From the NCBI GenBank assembly GCA_949987565.1, contig OX465105.1, positions 17,262,137 through 17,326,136 of the forward strand: 64,000 nt of DNA, given 5' to 3'. Under the pieces are notes generated by a model, which ran no database searches, had not been told where the DNA came from, and saw only the letters and a list, made by a program, of their open reading frames with translations. Shown here piece by piece: positions 23,628 to 34,560 of the stretch. The DNA comes from Luidia sarsii (lineage: Eukaryota > Echinodermata > Asteroidea > Paxillosida > Luidiidae). The stretch's first letter is position 1. Each line of letters opens with the position of its first letter. The translations under genes were made by a program, and so were the position numbers.

Positions 23628-24405
23628 CCGGAGGAGGTGGAGGAGGAGGATGGAGATGGAGGAGGAGGAGGACGAGGATGGCGATGAGGAGGAGGAGGAG
23701 GAGAAGGGGAAGGATGATGATGAGGATGAGTAGGAGGGGAGGAGGGGAGGGGGTGGAGGGGAAGGAGGAGGACGGAGGAGGAGGAGGAAGAGGAGAAGAA
23801 GGAGGGGAAGGATGGTGATGATGAGGAGGAGTGGGAGGGGAGGAGGGGGAGGAGGAGGGGAAGGCGGAGGAAGAGGAGAAGGAGGAGGAGGGGAAGGATG
23901 ATGATGAGGAGGAGTAGGAGGGGAGGAGGGGGAAGAGGAGGAGAAGGAGGATGAGGAGGAGGAGGAGGAGGAGGAGGAGGAGGAGGAGGATGAGGATGAG
24001 GAGGAGGAGGAGGAGAAGGAGGAGGATGAGGAGGAGGAGTAGGAGGAGGAGGAGGAGGAGGAGGAGGATGAGGAGGAGTAGGAGGAGGAGGAAGAGGAAG
24101 AGGAAGAGGAGGAGGAGGAGGAGGAGAAGGAGAAGGAGAAGGAGAAAGAGAAGGAGAAGGAGAAGGAGAAGGAGAAGGAGAAGGGGAAGGAGAAGGAGGA
24201 TGAGGATGAGGAGGAGAATAAGAACGAGGAGAAAGAGGAGGAAGAGGATAATAAGAAGGAGGAGGAGAAGGAAAGGAGAAGGAGAAGAAGGGGGAGAATA
24301 AGAAGGAGTAAGAGAAGGAGAAGGAGGAGGAGGAGAATAAGGAGGAGGAGAAGGAGGAGGAGAATAAGGAGGAGGAGAAGGAGGAGGAGTAGGAGGAGGA
24401 GGAAG
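23628..24405 (+). repeat. (GGA)n / GGAGAA polypurine array
   Basis: Nearly 780 bp of GGA, GAGGAT and GGAGAA units, almost purely purine on the plus strand. The 269-codon proline/leucine frame on the minus strand is a product of the trinucleotide unit. Confidence 0.95.
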
Positions 24406-24980
24406 AGGTGGGGGATCCAAAGCAGGGACGGAGGGTATCGACTAGACTCAGTTCAGCCTGCCGATCAAGGCCCTCTCTCTCATTTTCGTGGAACCTGGGA
24501 TGACATAACTCGGGCTGTCAGTGCACTTGCGCTCATTTCTCGGGCGAACCGAGCATCGGGCGAGGAAGTGGAGCAGGGACGCTATTCTTGAAGAAAGTGC
24601 GCATGCTCACAAGCTTGGCTACCCTGTGACGCACGCCTACCGCCTGCACAGCACTACCTTCAATGTAACCTTTGGAGGCGCGTGCACGATTAGCGACGAC
24701 TTGAGACGTCGTCACATACTGAGCACTTATACGCTTGATGCAAAAACGGCCGCTCGGACTGTCTACGTTTTATCCAAACGAATAGGAAATCGAAATCAAG
24801 AATTCTACGACCAAAACATTTGATGGTGGCAGCGTCAGACCCAGTAACACACTTTATGGAAAAATCTTAAAGGAAAAATCACTCCCAAACACTGAAAAAA
24901 GTGACCTCTTGATGAGGGCGCCCTACATGAATGACGTCATATGCAAGAGGTCCGTCGAGTGGCGTTATACGAAATAGTCC
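24406..24980. other. Non-coding, CpG-containing unique sequence
   Basis: A 100-codon plus-strand frame (24521-24823) has no recognisable motif. A TGACGTCA palindrome is at 24932. Confidence 0.35.
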
Positions 24981-25207
24981 GTTTACGAAATGAAGGCTTA
25001 GGCTCGGGCTCCGTCTCCCTCTGACTAAACCTGACAATCCAAGTTGTGGTTTGTTTCCGAATTCGAAGGTTTGTTGGCTTGGTAGGTATATAGAGTAATC
25101 ATCAAGCAACTGGAGCCAAACGCCTGTTTTTAGATGCCTGTGACATTCTAACGGGTGAGAGAAATATGACCGAAGCCCAAGCCCGAGCCTAAGCCTTCAT
25201 TTCGAAA
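24981..25207 (-). mobile_element. MITE-like element, ACGAAATGAAGGCTTAGG family, copy 1
   Basis: Inverted ends GTTTACGAAATGAAGGCTTA and AAGCCTTCATTTCG enclose about 227 bp, inverse to the 27680 copy (shared interior words GGTTTGTTGGCTTG and AGATGCCTGTGACATT). The ends contain iterated GGCTTA/GGCTCG hexamers. Confidence 0.8.
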
Positions 25208-25549
25208 GCGACCCTAAATGCGTCGACCATACCGTCAGGCACCCATTGCACACTGTGCAAGGCAATGGCGTCCTAACGCCCATTACCACGTGCCACGTGC
25301 CCATCCATTCGCATGCACACCATTCACCCTTCGATAAAATGATGATAGTTTGGTAAAAAAAATAATTAAAAAACGCGCGGGAGGGACGCTCCAACACGCC
25401 TGTTCGCGGAGTTATATATGCAGACCGACGTATGAAGCTCAATCCCCGAATAGAATCCCACACGTTTCAATGGGCGATTTTTGTTGCCCACAGAGCTAAC
25501 TGCCTATTAACTGGTTCCCTGCAAAATGTAGCCTCACGCACAAGTCGTT
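25208..25549. other. Non-coding unique sequence
   Basis: CpG-containing unique sequence between a MITE and a CpG block; short inverted CACGTG words at 25287-25300. No exon. Confidence 0.35.
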
Positions 25550-25925
25550 GTTTTCTGGCCGCTTGATGGGTCATACGCAGCAATGGCGTCGACTCGAGCA
25601 GCGGTCGACGCCGCGGATTAGCGTATAATCGTCACGTCCAATAATGTCCACACGGTGCATCGCGAGGCAGGCCGGCGTGCGTTCCATCCATCCATCCATC
25701 CATCCATCCATCCATCCACCCACCAACTCATAACCGACCGGCCTGCCGATCGAGCGGAGCGGCCCGATCCGACCGCAGTTCCAGTGCGGGCGGTACGGCG
25801 GCGGGATGGGAGGGAACGATGGCCGCGGGCAACATTAATTGGGTTATGCCGTTGTTGGCGAGGGGACGCCGGACCATTTATCACTCTTGCGCAGGGAATT
25901 GGGAGCGCAGAAGAATACGAAAACA
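25550..25925. promoter_or_regulatory. CpG-rich block with (CCAT)n run
   Basis: CpG-dense sequence (GGTCGACGCCGCGG, GCGGGCGGTACGGCGGCGGG) interrupted by (CCAT)n at 25684-25717. Candidate unmethylated regulatory island; no transcription start evidence. Confidence 0.3.
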
Positions 25926-26162
25926 TTTGCGGGGTTAGATGGAGGGAGGGAGGGGGGGGGGGGGGGCTTATACCTCGGCACATTATGCGCGAGGCGCGTG
26001 GGTTAGTGCGACGCGCTACGGAAGCAACGCCAATTGTAACTCAATCAGAGACTATGGTCGGAGGGAGCGAGTGAGTGAGCGAGTGAGCCACAGCGAGAAC
26101 GGCCCAAGACGAACGCTGCCATCAGTGGGCAGTTCACAGCATCGTGTGGCGCTTTTGAAATT

Positions 26163-26193
<31 letters not shown>

Positions 26194-26340
26194 TTTTCCT
26201 CTCCCCCCCTCCTCCCAGAACGGGCCCGGTGATGACTAATTCCTGGGGAGAACTGGAAAAACGGTCGACGCTGGGGGCTGACGAGAGCCGAGTTAGGCGG
26301 AGGATAATCTACTTGTCCTGGGCATTATTATTCAACAACA
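25926..26340. other. Non-coding, G-run and (ATTT)n microsatellite
   Basis: A G homopolymer at 25952-25967 and (TTTA)n at 26162-26197; otherwise CpG-containing unique sequence. Confidence 0.4.
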
Positions 26341-26367
26341 GTGCAATCACGGGCAAGCGTAGAAGAA

Positions 26368-26800
26368 GACGATGAAGACGAAGATGAAGAAGAAGAAGAC
26401 GAAGAAGACGAAGAAGACGAAGAAGACGAAGAAGACGAAGAAGACGAAGAAGACGAAGACGAAGAAGACGAAGAAGACGAAGAAGACGAAGAAGACGAAG
26501 AAGACGAAGAAGACGAAGAAGACGAAGAAGACGAAGAAGACGAAGAAGACGAAGAAGACGAAGAAGACGAAGAAGACAAAGAAGACGAAGAAGACGAAGA
26601 AGACGAAGAAGACGAAGAAGACGAAGAAGACGAAGAAGACGAAGAAGACGAAGAAGACGAAGAAGACGAAGAAGACGAAGAAGACGAAGAAGACGAAGAA
26701 GACGAAGAAGACAAAGAAGACGAAGAAGACGAAGAAGACAAAGAAGACAAAGAAGACAAAGAAGGTGAAGAAGACGAAGAAGACAAAGAAGAAGACAGAA
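26368..26800 (+). repeat. (GACGAAGAA)n 9-bp tandem array
   Basis: About 45 units of a 9-bp repeat with occasional GACAAA and GGT variants near the right edge. Because the unit is divisible by three, frames reading Glu/Asp, Lys/Thr and poly-Ser are all open over 170 codons; none has non-repeat coding context. Confidence 0.95.
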
Positions 26801-26935
26801 AAGGTGATGATAAAACAAAAGCAAAGAACGAAAAATATGTCAAACGATGAAAACGCAAACTACAGTGGTACCTATATCATGCATGATTAAAGACCAGTAA
26901 AAGACTATAACTTAAGCACAAACAGAAACAGACAA

Positions 26936-27095
26936 GGGAAGGAGGATGAGGATGAGGAGGGGAAGGAAGGGAAGGAGGAGGAGGGGAGGAGGAGGGGTGG
27001 AGAAGTAGAGGAGGAGGAGGGGGAGGAGGAGGAGTAGGAGAAGGAGGGGAGGAGGAGGAGGGAGCAGGAGGAAGAGGAAGAGCAGGAAGGAGCAG
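26936..27095 (+). repeat. GGA-rich polypurine tract
   Basis: GGAGGA and GGAGAA units over 160 bp, the third purine array within 3.5 kb. Confidence 0.9.
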
Positions 27096-27679
27096 GTGAA
27101 GGGAAAAGAAGAAAACTTCGCTTTAAGAATATACCCTAGTCCCCTTGAAGGAAGTGCAAAGTTCGGTAGGGTAGGGGTAACTCGATCGCTGTCGTGTCGC
27201 AGAGCCCGATTTCCCTGTCGACCAGAGAGCCAACTCGCGCTAGGTATAATCAGCGCTACCAAAACTCCCGGGAGACGGTATCACTGGCTCGAAATCTAAC
27301 AGCTTTTTTTTTTTTTACTTAGTGCCCGGCCAAGAAGTGAAACGATTAGAACGCGGGGTGTTTCGCTTTCTGGTGGTTGTTGTTGTTGAAGAGAAAGCAA
27401 GCGAAGCAGAGAAACTGTGAGAGAGACATCGATGGCATATGTTAATCCAAAATATAATTTATTGATAATAAAATCGATACATCGCTTCTAGCTCCAATCA
27501 TGGAAAATCTGTATGGAATAAAATAATCGAGTGTTATAATCATCATCGCTCATCCTTTAAGCTGACACAACAGACAATACACTGATTTCTAGATGAGACT
27601 ATTAGCAATACTCAGATGAAGACGCGGTACACGATTTGAGTGGAAGAAAGCAGATATTACATACATCTTAACATAAGAC
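27096..27679. other. Non-coding unique sequence
   Basis: No exon or recognised repeat; T run at 27304-27316 and a short GTT run near 27373. Confidence 0.4.
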
Positions 27680-27913
27680 GTTTACGAAATGAAGGCTAAG
27701 GCTCGGGCTTAGGCTTCGGTCATATTGCTCTTACTCGTTAAAATATCACAGGCATCTAAAAACAAGCGTTTGGCCCCAGTTTCTTGGTGAATACTTTGTA
27801 CCTATCAAGCCAACAAACCTTCAAATTCGGAAACAAACCACGACCTGGATTTTTCAGGTTTTGTCAGACAGAGACGAAGCCTAAGCCAAAGCCTAAGCCT
27901 TCATTTCGTAAAC
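27680..27913 (+). mobile_element. MITE-like element, ACGAAATGAAGGCTTAGG family, copy 2 (most complete)
   Basis: A 234-bp element with ends GTTTACGAAATGAAGGCTAA and its inverse GCCTTCATTTCGTAAAC. The interior is GGCATCTAAAAACAAGCG and TATCAAGCCAACAAACCTTC. The ends are stacked AGGCTT, AGGCTC, GGGCTT hexamers. No transposase. Confidence 0.85.
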
Positions 27914-28407
27914 CATAATAGAGTATTGCTACGCAAATTCTACGCAAAAACAGCAGCCGGGTACCAGTCATAATACATAACACGTCATTTTCACTGGTGC
28001 GGGTACCCTTTAGTTTCATTTTCGCTTGCTTGACTTGTGACATTCTCAGATAACTTATTAATTGGGGAAACATCTTTTAAATTGTCTATGCTATAGGGAA
28101 CTTTGTCACGGTTTCTTGAACGAGACAAAGATGCTAACGTTTGGCTTCAAGTAATCGGTGATTTACAACATTACTCATAGATATAAACTAGTAACCAAAC
28201 GAACAATGCGGAAAGCACTAGAGTTTTGTTTTAAATGAACCAAAATTCATTTGATTTTTGGAGATTTTCGATAAAAGGCAATTGTCGAGAGATGGAGCTT
28301 AAGCTTACATTAACTTTTACAGGCCCCATTGCTGGTCACCGGCTCTTCCGCACCTCCACTCTAACACAAATCAGATCGACCCCATGAATGAAAACCAGGC
28401 CGTGATC

Positions 28408-28560
28408 CCTGCAGTCGATTTCACCAAACCCATCGTAAACTTGTGATCAATTGCAAGACGATGAGCGATGCACAGAAACCATACGGTGTATCACAACTAA
28501 CGATGGGTTATCAGACATAAGTTGAGCTACGATGCATCATAAGGCTTTGTAAAAGCCATC
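28408..28560 (-). mobile_element. Palindromic MITE-like element, GATTTCAC family, copy 2
   Basis: Inverse copy of 2816-2970: CTGCAGTCGATTTCACCAAA, GCACAGAAACCATACGGTGT, ACGATGCATCATAAGGC. Its right end has decayed. Confidence 0.75.
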
Positions 28561-28640
28561 GGGATATACGGCAGTTAATGGTTGGATGCTCCCATCCCAA
28601 GAAAGACAAGTTGACTGTTTGCAAAGGCCGCCATCTAGGT

Positions 28641-28714
28641 GCTGGATAGCTCAGACGGCAAGAACGCTGGTACGCAAAACCAGAGGTCTCGGGTTCCGAA
28701 TCCCGGTCCAGTCA
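28641..28714 (+). repeat. tRNA-derived SINE head with Cys-like anticodon
   Basis: CTGGATAGCTCAGACGGCAA carries box A, and GGGTTCCGAATCCC is a box B with one extra base. The first and last bases pair (CTGGA/TCCAG) and an anticodon-arm-like CTGGT ACGCAAA ACCAG would present GCA. Base 33 is not U and the T loop is enlarged, so it is a SINE or pseudo-tRNA rather than a functional tRNA. Confidence 0.55.
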
Positions 28715-30164
28715 ACGTCGTCTTTGCCATTGATCAAAATTGTTTTAAAAAGTTCCCAGTCACTTTTTTCCTTGATTTGTCTGACAAAATAAAATCGTTA
28801 CAAAGTCGACGTCTCAACCTCCCTCCACAGTCCACAACATCTGCGAAATGGAGTTTTCGAAGACGCACGAGTATACGAGTGGTCTGGTACCTCGTGTTCG
28901 TCAACGGTGAACAGAGAGCGGGGTTTGCTTCTCTGTTGAGTGCACGACTTTCGTCAGAGACGAGCTCTGCCCGGCGTCAAACGGTTGCGGGTGGACGCTC
29001 GTCCACACGTGGCGCACACAAGGCAATAATTATTTGTCAAATTGGCAAGACGAACTTCTACCTTAGCAGCTCCGCCAATGGCGGACACGCTGGTATACAA
29101 AATCACTTAGACTCGTGGAGCGTGTGTTCGCGACGAGATTGAGGAAATTATTTCAAAGTTGCCAATTGGTCCAAAGTATAACAAGTCCAGCATTTGGGCA
29201 GTAACGCTCGTTAACCATCTTTCCTTCACATCTGCGAATATACGGCAGACACTCAGCTAGAATCAAGACAAACAGCCTATTTACATCTAATGCTATAGCC
29301 ACAACCTTTACAAGCACACGTCTTTCAAAAGTTGAGAAAGAATCATAAAAGCGGTCTCGACGAAACGAAAAACAAAACAAAAAAACGAACAAATATGCAA
29401 ATGATGCACAGATAAATGCGTTTTAACTTTACCCTTTTCATGATAGAAATGGGTTTTCTAATTTTCTATAAGTTATAACGATTGTCTCAGCTCCTGTATC
29501 AAAGATTAATTCCATAGTGTAAATTAATGTGGAATAACTTGATAGGCGGTGAACACAAAGCGTCGGTAAAATAAACTACTCAAGTTGCATGCTGTCTAGA
29601 GTCCTTGGCAAGAGATATTAAACAAAATAACGATCTAAAAATCAGCGAGAAAAGTGCAAAATAGAAGTACAAATTTACTCATCAACTTAATTGAAAAGAT
29701 AGACGGTGTCTTGATTATTTTGCGGAGGAATTTACTTCTTAATTTCCGGTCATAGTTACAAAACATTTAGAAACGAATATACATAATTCACATCGTCCGG
29801 ATCTATGCCTTAAAATCAGCTCTTTCCAAATGCACGCAGAACTAATAAATATCATGATCTTCTGAGTTTTCTATAAATCATATATAAGAGGTAAATTTTA
29901 GCACGGATGTATCAGGCATGAGGTGCACGTTCATCTAAACACACCACCCCAGGTGGGCGATGGTTTCTCCGAAGCTGCCAGATATTGATCACCAGAGTAA
30001 TCCAAGTAAGATTAAACCAAAAGTAAGTCAACTGCAGAACCAATTAACTATATAAACAAGAAAGTAATACAAAAAACGGTTGCAAACAATCAGACATAGT
30101 TACGGATACATTTTGGTTTGTTTTACTACCTACAATGGATCGACTGCGCGACTACCGTAGGTTT
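28715..30164. other. Non-coding; CpG-containing block then AT-rich DNA
   Basis: 28840-29145 is GC-rich with an open plus-strand frame of no recognised type and a partial echo of the tRNA-like head at 29067-29110 (CGCTGGTATACAAAATC). 29400-30160 is AT-rich unique sequence. Confidence 0.35.
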
Positions 30165-30341
30165 ACATGCCATCGCGTGACTTATAATGGGTATTTTATT
30201 TCCATCTCATTTGCCACAGAGCAGCGATGGAAATGTGCAAAGAAAAATGTGGACAATATGAGTCTTCTTTGCTCATTTCCACTCCTGTTCTGCACCAAAT
30301 GAGATACAAAGATACCCACTATAAGTCACGTGATGGCACGT
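30165..30341. mobile_element. Palindromic MITE-like element
   Basis: The left arm ACATGCCATCGCGTGACTTA, TAATGGGTA.., TTTCCATCTCATTTG is mirrored at the right by CAAATGAGATACAAAGAT, ACCCACTATAAGTCACGTGA and TGGCACGT. The arms are about 75 bp each, 177 bp in all; non-coding. Confidence 0.7.
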
Positions 30342-30529
30342 CTATTGGGGCTGTGGTCACAGCGATGTCTTTTTTTCCATTTACATAAAGTTTTACCTTT
30401 TACTTTGCACACATTTGCACCAGCCACCGCGGAGAAAACAGTTAGAACAAGACCTTATACGTGGAGAGAAAAAATCTAATGTACCAGTACCTCATAGATG
30501 ACACACAAATTAGTATTCTCCCAGTTATT

Positions 30530-31760
30530 CAACCAACCAAAATCAACCCGCAACCTTTAATAGTCAACCCATGGATCAACTCACAACATCTTGGGGTCAA
30601 CCCATCAAAACAAATATCAAAAAGGACCTGACGTTTCGATCATAGCAGGACCAAGTCGCTCAGGTCTGGGATCAGCTCGTCGTCCGCCGACTGCACATTG
30701 TAAGGATTGGATTGGGAACAATTAGCAACTGTTTGGAAGGCAACCAGGCAACCAACCCGAACAGCTTCTTGGTAATCGATCCAAAACAAACTCTTGGCAT
30801 CAAACCAATCGAATCACCAACTAATTTCGTGTTCAATCAACAAGTAGCCTACTGTTTGTCAACCAATCAAATCTCAAACAATTTCTCCTTTGCTAACCAA
30901 TCAACTCACCAACCAATTTCGTGTTCATCAACCAATCTAATCCATTCAACAAGCAACCTACTGTTTGCCAACAAATCCAATCTCAAACAATTTCTCCTTT
31001 GCTAACCAATCAAATCACCAACTAATTTCGTGTTCATCAACCAATCCAATCTAATCCAATCAACAAGCAACCTACTGTTTGCCAACCAATCAAATCTCAA
31101 ACAATTTCTCCATTGTTAACCAATCAAATCACCAACTAATTTCGTGTTCAACAACTGATCCAATCTAATCCTATTAACAAGCAACCTACTGTTTGTCAAC
31201 CAATCAAATCTCAAACATGTTTTTCATTCTTAACTAATCAAATCACCTCGCACCCTCTGATAATCAATCGACAGAATCAACTAGCAACCTTCTAGTTGCT
31301 AACAAACCCACTGAATCAACTAGTGATTTTATCAGTTGCTACTCTGCCCAATCAACTAACCAATTTATGGCCGGTCAACCCGAGCCTATCTATCAACGAA
31401 AAACCTCTCAGTTAGTCACTGAGAGTCACAACATCTCAGTTCAAACTGATCAAATCAACTTATAATCTCTGGGACTTCAACCAACTTATCAATCAATGAA
31501 CAACCACTTGGCAATCAATCAATCAGATCATCCAACAACCGCTCAGTTTCTAAAAATTCAAATCAACCAACAACCTCCTTTGAATTTACTTGCAAGTTGC
31601 AACCTCTGATGAGTCAACCAAACAAACTATCGACTGTCAAACTCTGACAATAAACCAATTGATTGTCGATCAACCAATTGAATCAACTAGCACACTCACT
31701 GTAATCAAGCGCTCAAATCAACCAGCAACCTCTCGCTACTTAATTCAACATATCCAACAG
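30530..31760. repeat. CCAAT-dense AT-rich region with 109-114-bp tandem units
   Basis: Between 30840 and 31215 four units of 109-114 bp (CTACTGTTTGYCAACCAATC, CAAATCTCAAACAATTTCTC, CAACTAATTTCGTGTTC) lie in tandem. Around them CAACCAATCAA-like words recur irregularly to about 31760. No coding capacity beyond a short repeat-derived frame. Confidence 0.75.
30659..30718 (-). pseudogene. Dispersed 60-bp copy of the terminal-exon splice junction
   Basis: These 60 bases match 35849-35908 with a single mismatch (g for t at 30679). They cover 32 bases of coding sequence and 28 bases of intron, including the acceptor AG. The left flank (30628-30652) is a fragment of the CTGCTAGGATCGAAA repeat in inverse orientation; the right flank is the CCAAT-rich repeat region. 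There is no continuation of the exon, so it is not expected to be functional. Confidence 0.75.
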
Positions 31761-32061
31761 CAAAACTAACACTTGAGTTGAAGAATTTACAGGAATGACA
31801 ACAATCTTAAGCAGCAGCAATAATAAGATTCCTCAAAAAGCCGACCATCACAAAATAAATTTAAAAAAATCTTGGCTAAAAATGGTCGATCAAGGCACAA
31901 TGAATTTGCAAGGTGTTAGTTTTTGACAGTTTGAGATGTCAATGGACAGGGGACTCACAATGACAGACAGTTGCTCTCTTGGCATAAGTATACGCTGAGG
32001 TGCCTGAACCATTCAGCTCCCTGCTTTAAGAGCCACACACACACACACACATACTCACAAA
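31761..32061. other. Non-coding unique sequence with (CA)n
   Basis: AT-rich, ending in a (CA)n run at 32034-32051 next to the MITE-like element. Confidence 0.4.
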
Positions 32062-32621
32062 GGCCATTTACGAAATGAAGGCTTAGGCTCGGGCTGTGGT
32101 TTTGGTCATATTTATCTGACCTGCTATAATGTCACAGGCATCTAGAAACAAGCATTTTGCTCCCAGTTCTAAATGAGACCATCTATAATCTGACCAACAC
32201 TGTCCCTCTGATGCTCAAAGTCAAGGCATGGCAACTCAAATTCTTGGGCCATATACTCCGCCTCAAAGATGACGAGCTTGTCAAACAATTTTTGCTCTTT
32301 ATGTTCCACTACACGGGAGGGGAAACTGGGAGGGCCTCGCACATTGTACTTGCAGTATGTCCAGCACCTCTTGTGGGAGATACTGAAGGGATGCTGCCAC
32401 TAGACGAAATTGCTTCTCTGGCCAAAGACCGTACATGTAGCAGTTGGAGAAAGTTTGCAGTCGCCTGCTCCACAGCTGAATGATGACGATGATGATGATG
32501 TACTTATCAAGCCAACAGACCTTCTAAAATTTAGCGATAAACCAAAACCTGTATTTTCCAGGCTTTGTCAGACGTAGACGAAGCCTATGCCTGAGCCTAA
32601 TCCGTGGTTTCGTAAAGGGCC
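32062..32621 (+). mobile_element. MITE-like element, ACGAAATGAAGGCTTAGG family, copy 3, split by a LINE
   Basis: The left end GGCCATTTACGAAATGAAGG and right end CGTAAAGGGCC match the family ends, and both halves of the interior are present (GGCATCTAGAAACAAGCATT; TATCAAGCCAACAGACCTTC). Between them lies a LINE fragment absent from the other copies, so the LINE inserted later. Confidence 0.8.
32171..32499 (+). mobile_element. 5'-truncated LINE insertion (ORF2 C-terminus)
   Basis: The plus-strand frame holds KAWQLKFLGHILRLKDDELV and a terminal AKDRTCSSWRKFAVACSTAE. This matches the post-RT region of RTE/CR1-like non-LTR retrotransposons (W-x-GH-x-x-R, then A-x-DR-x-x-WR near the end). It ends in a stop followed by a (GAT)n tail, typical of such elements. 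Only about 100 residues remain, as expected for 5' truncation. It sits inside the MITE-like copy at 32062-32621. Confidence 0.8.
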
Positions 32622-33239
32622 ACAGTTAATGCAGAATTACAAACACCATGATAATCCGAGCAAGATCTGTGAATCACTGGCCAGTATCATTCGCGAGAAA
32701 ACCAGCACAGCTGGCTAGCACACAGACAACGTCATAATGTCTCAGTACCTGTCAACCCGGTGCTTGCTTGGAGAAAACTAAGCCAATCTCTTGGGGCGCG
32801 AATCTAGTGCCTTGTGGAGACCTAAGACAATTGGCTGAATAGGTCTCCACAGGGAAATTGTAAAGGTGTACAGGTCTCCGCAAGGTTTTCACAAAACTGT
32901 TTATTGGAAATAACTCAAAACTAAGAAATGTGTGATGTGTAAGAATCCGTCGTCAATTGAAGTATTATATATAAGGGACATACGGTCTAAATTTCTACCC
33001 AGGAAAGTGAATGTGGTTGAAATGGGAGCATTTTTAAAACATCATTTCTCACTCGGTTGTACAGTGCACGAGAACAAAGCAATGTCTCCACAAGGACACA
33101 AAAATTAGTATGTGTGTAGAGATCAATTTAGAGTTACAGTCTATGAAACACAGGGTCTTTTCAAAATGGGTTTGTCCCCATGTACCAAAAGCTGGATTAG
33201 AAAGTTTGCGAATGAAGTTCATGCAATAGTTTTAAATCT
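32622..33239. other. Non-coding unique sequence
   Basis: GGTCTCCACAAGG words recur at 32815-32890 and 33085; otherwise nothing recognised. Confidence 0.35.
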
Positions 33240-33480
33240 GTCTACCTCTTGGCTGGATTTGTGGATTTAAAAAAAGAGAGAAGAAGTCGAAGCTTGAGCC
33301 AGACAGAGCCCCAGCGGTGGTTTGAGTCCATTTTGTGACCGTGTCCCTCATTCCATATCCTTGGGAAATCATCTTGTCACAAAATCCCTTCACAGCAGCC
33401 ATCAGCTCAGGCCCATTGGACAATGGAAGAGAAAGGAAGCATGATTGACTTACTGTCAGTAAACCTTGAAACTTTCCGAA
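33240..33480 (-). other. Unexplained open frame, possible relic exon
   Basis: An 85-codon minus-strand frame contains a non-repetitive, protein-like stretch, NGPELMAAVKGFCDKMISQG followed by YGMRDTVTKWTQTTAGALSG. It lies downstream of the membrane-protein stop. I do not recognise it and found no clear donor; a TTTACTGACAG acceptor-like run lies upstream. It may be an old transposon fragment, an exon of another gene, or chance. Confidence 0.25.
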
Positions 33481-33489
33481 TGTAAGCAA

Positions 33490-34189
33490 GTAAAGGGAAA
33501 ACTAGTGCCACCGCAGTGCTCACTTCATAGTAAGAACTAAAAACGAACTCTACCATTACCGATTTGAGATCTTAGAGAATGACTTGAGGTTATATGCAAT
33601 ACAGCATTTCTGCCCGAGGCAAGTTCCAATGAATTTTTTTCTAGTATAACTTTTCTCCCCGCTAATGTTAAAAAAGAAGAAGTATTAAGTGCAGATTTCA
33701 GATGAGGTTGCCACTGCTACAAATTGCTCAGTGTATTTTTACACGGGCCTGCCGCATTCCTCCGAAACTGTGACCGGCGGAATTCCCACGAGCGCACGGG
33801 TAGGTGTAACCGACCTATTACTAAGTCGTCAAAGGTGTGGATAGAACAGGAATCAGTCGTCGATGATAAAGTACAGTCACGTTATTCTATCAAGGTGGAG
33901 GATCACTTTTAGCAATGAGCCACCTTGCATGACAGAACGGCATTCAGGCAAAAAAAACAAATACACGAACTAAACAATTGGTTCAGGTTAATTAAAATAT
34001 ACATCAATCAATTTACATGTATGGCCATGCAGTTATGAAATGTGTACACCCTTATTTGATTGACGCTTAACAATCAGCTAGAGGAAGGTGTCTATTCCAC
34101 CTGTCAGTGAAACTCTTGACCCCTTTGAATACAAACCAGTTTAACGGCCGATTAAATTGCATCAGCATTGATAGTGGAATGCATCAGCC
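33490..34189. other. Non-coding unique sequence
   Basis: 33700-33910 is a CpG-containing block without repeats; the rest is AT-rich. No exon. Confidence 0.35.
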
Positions 34190-34560
34190 AATGCATCAAC
34201 TAACCACTAGAACCCATTCAACAGATCCACTAGACAGTATCAACTAACCACTAGGACCCATTCAACAGATTCACTTTGCAGTATCAACTAACCAATATGA
34301 CCCATTCAACAGATCCACTGGGCAGTATCAACTAACCACTAGGACCCATTCAACAGATCCACTTGGCAGTATCAACTAACCACTAGAACCCTTTCAACAG
34401 ATCCACTGGACAGTATCAACTAACCACTAGAACCCATTCAACAGATCCACTGGACAGTATCAACTAACCACTAGAACCCATTCAACAGATCCACTTGACA
34501 GTATCAACTAACCACTAGAAAATAGAACCCATTCAACAGATCCACCGAGGAGCATCCACT
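34190..34560 (+). repeat. 44-bp minisatellite
   Basis: About eight units with the consensus parts CAACTAACCACTAGAACCCA and TTCAACAGATCCACTGGACA; spacing is mainly 44 bp, with decay at the right edge. Confidence 0.9.

Noticed and set aside
22990..23733. 247-codon plus-strand frame over the CpG-rich block
   Set aside because: It joins a CpG block, a CT tract and a GGA array; the non-repeat part matches nothing and both strands are open.
23611..24420. 269-codon minus-strand Pro/Leu frame
   Set aside because: Product of the (GGA)n array; no start context, splice signal or non-repeat coding sequence.
24521..24823. 100-codon plus-strand frame
   Set aside because: No motif, no splice sites, no partner exons.
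26341..26850. Open frames of 169-176 codons (Glu/Asp-rich, Lys/Thr-rich, poly-Ser)
   Set aside because: They run through a 9-bp tandem array and are open in several frames on both strands.
28641..28714. Functional tRNA-Cys gene
   Set aside because: T arm has an extra base, position 33 is not U, and the same head occurs in several decayed copies, so SINE-derived.
28639..29142. 167-codon plus-strand frame
   Set aside because: It begins in a tRNA-derived repeat and continues in GC-rich sequence that lowers stop frequency.
34190..34560. CRISPR-like 44-bp periodicity
   Set aside because: The whole unit repeats, so it is a minisatellite.
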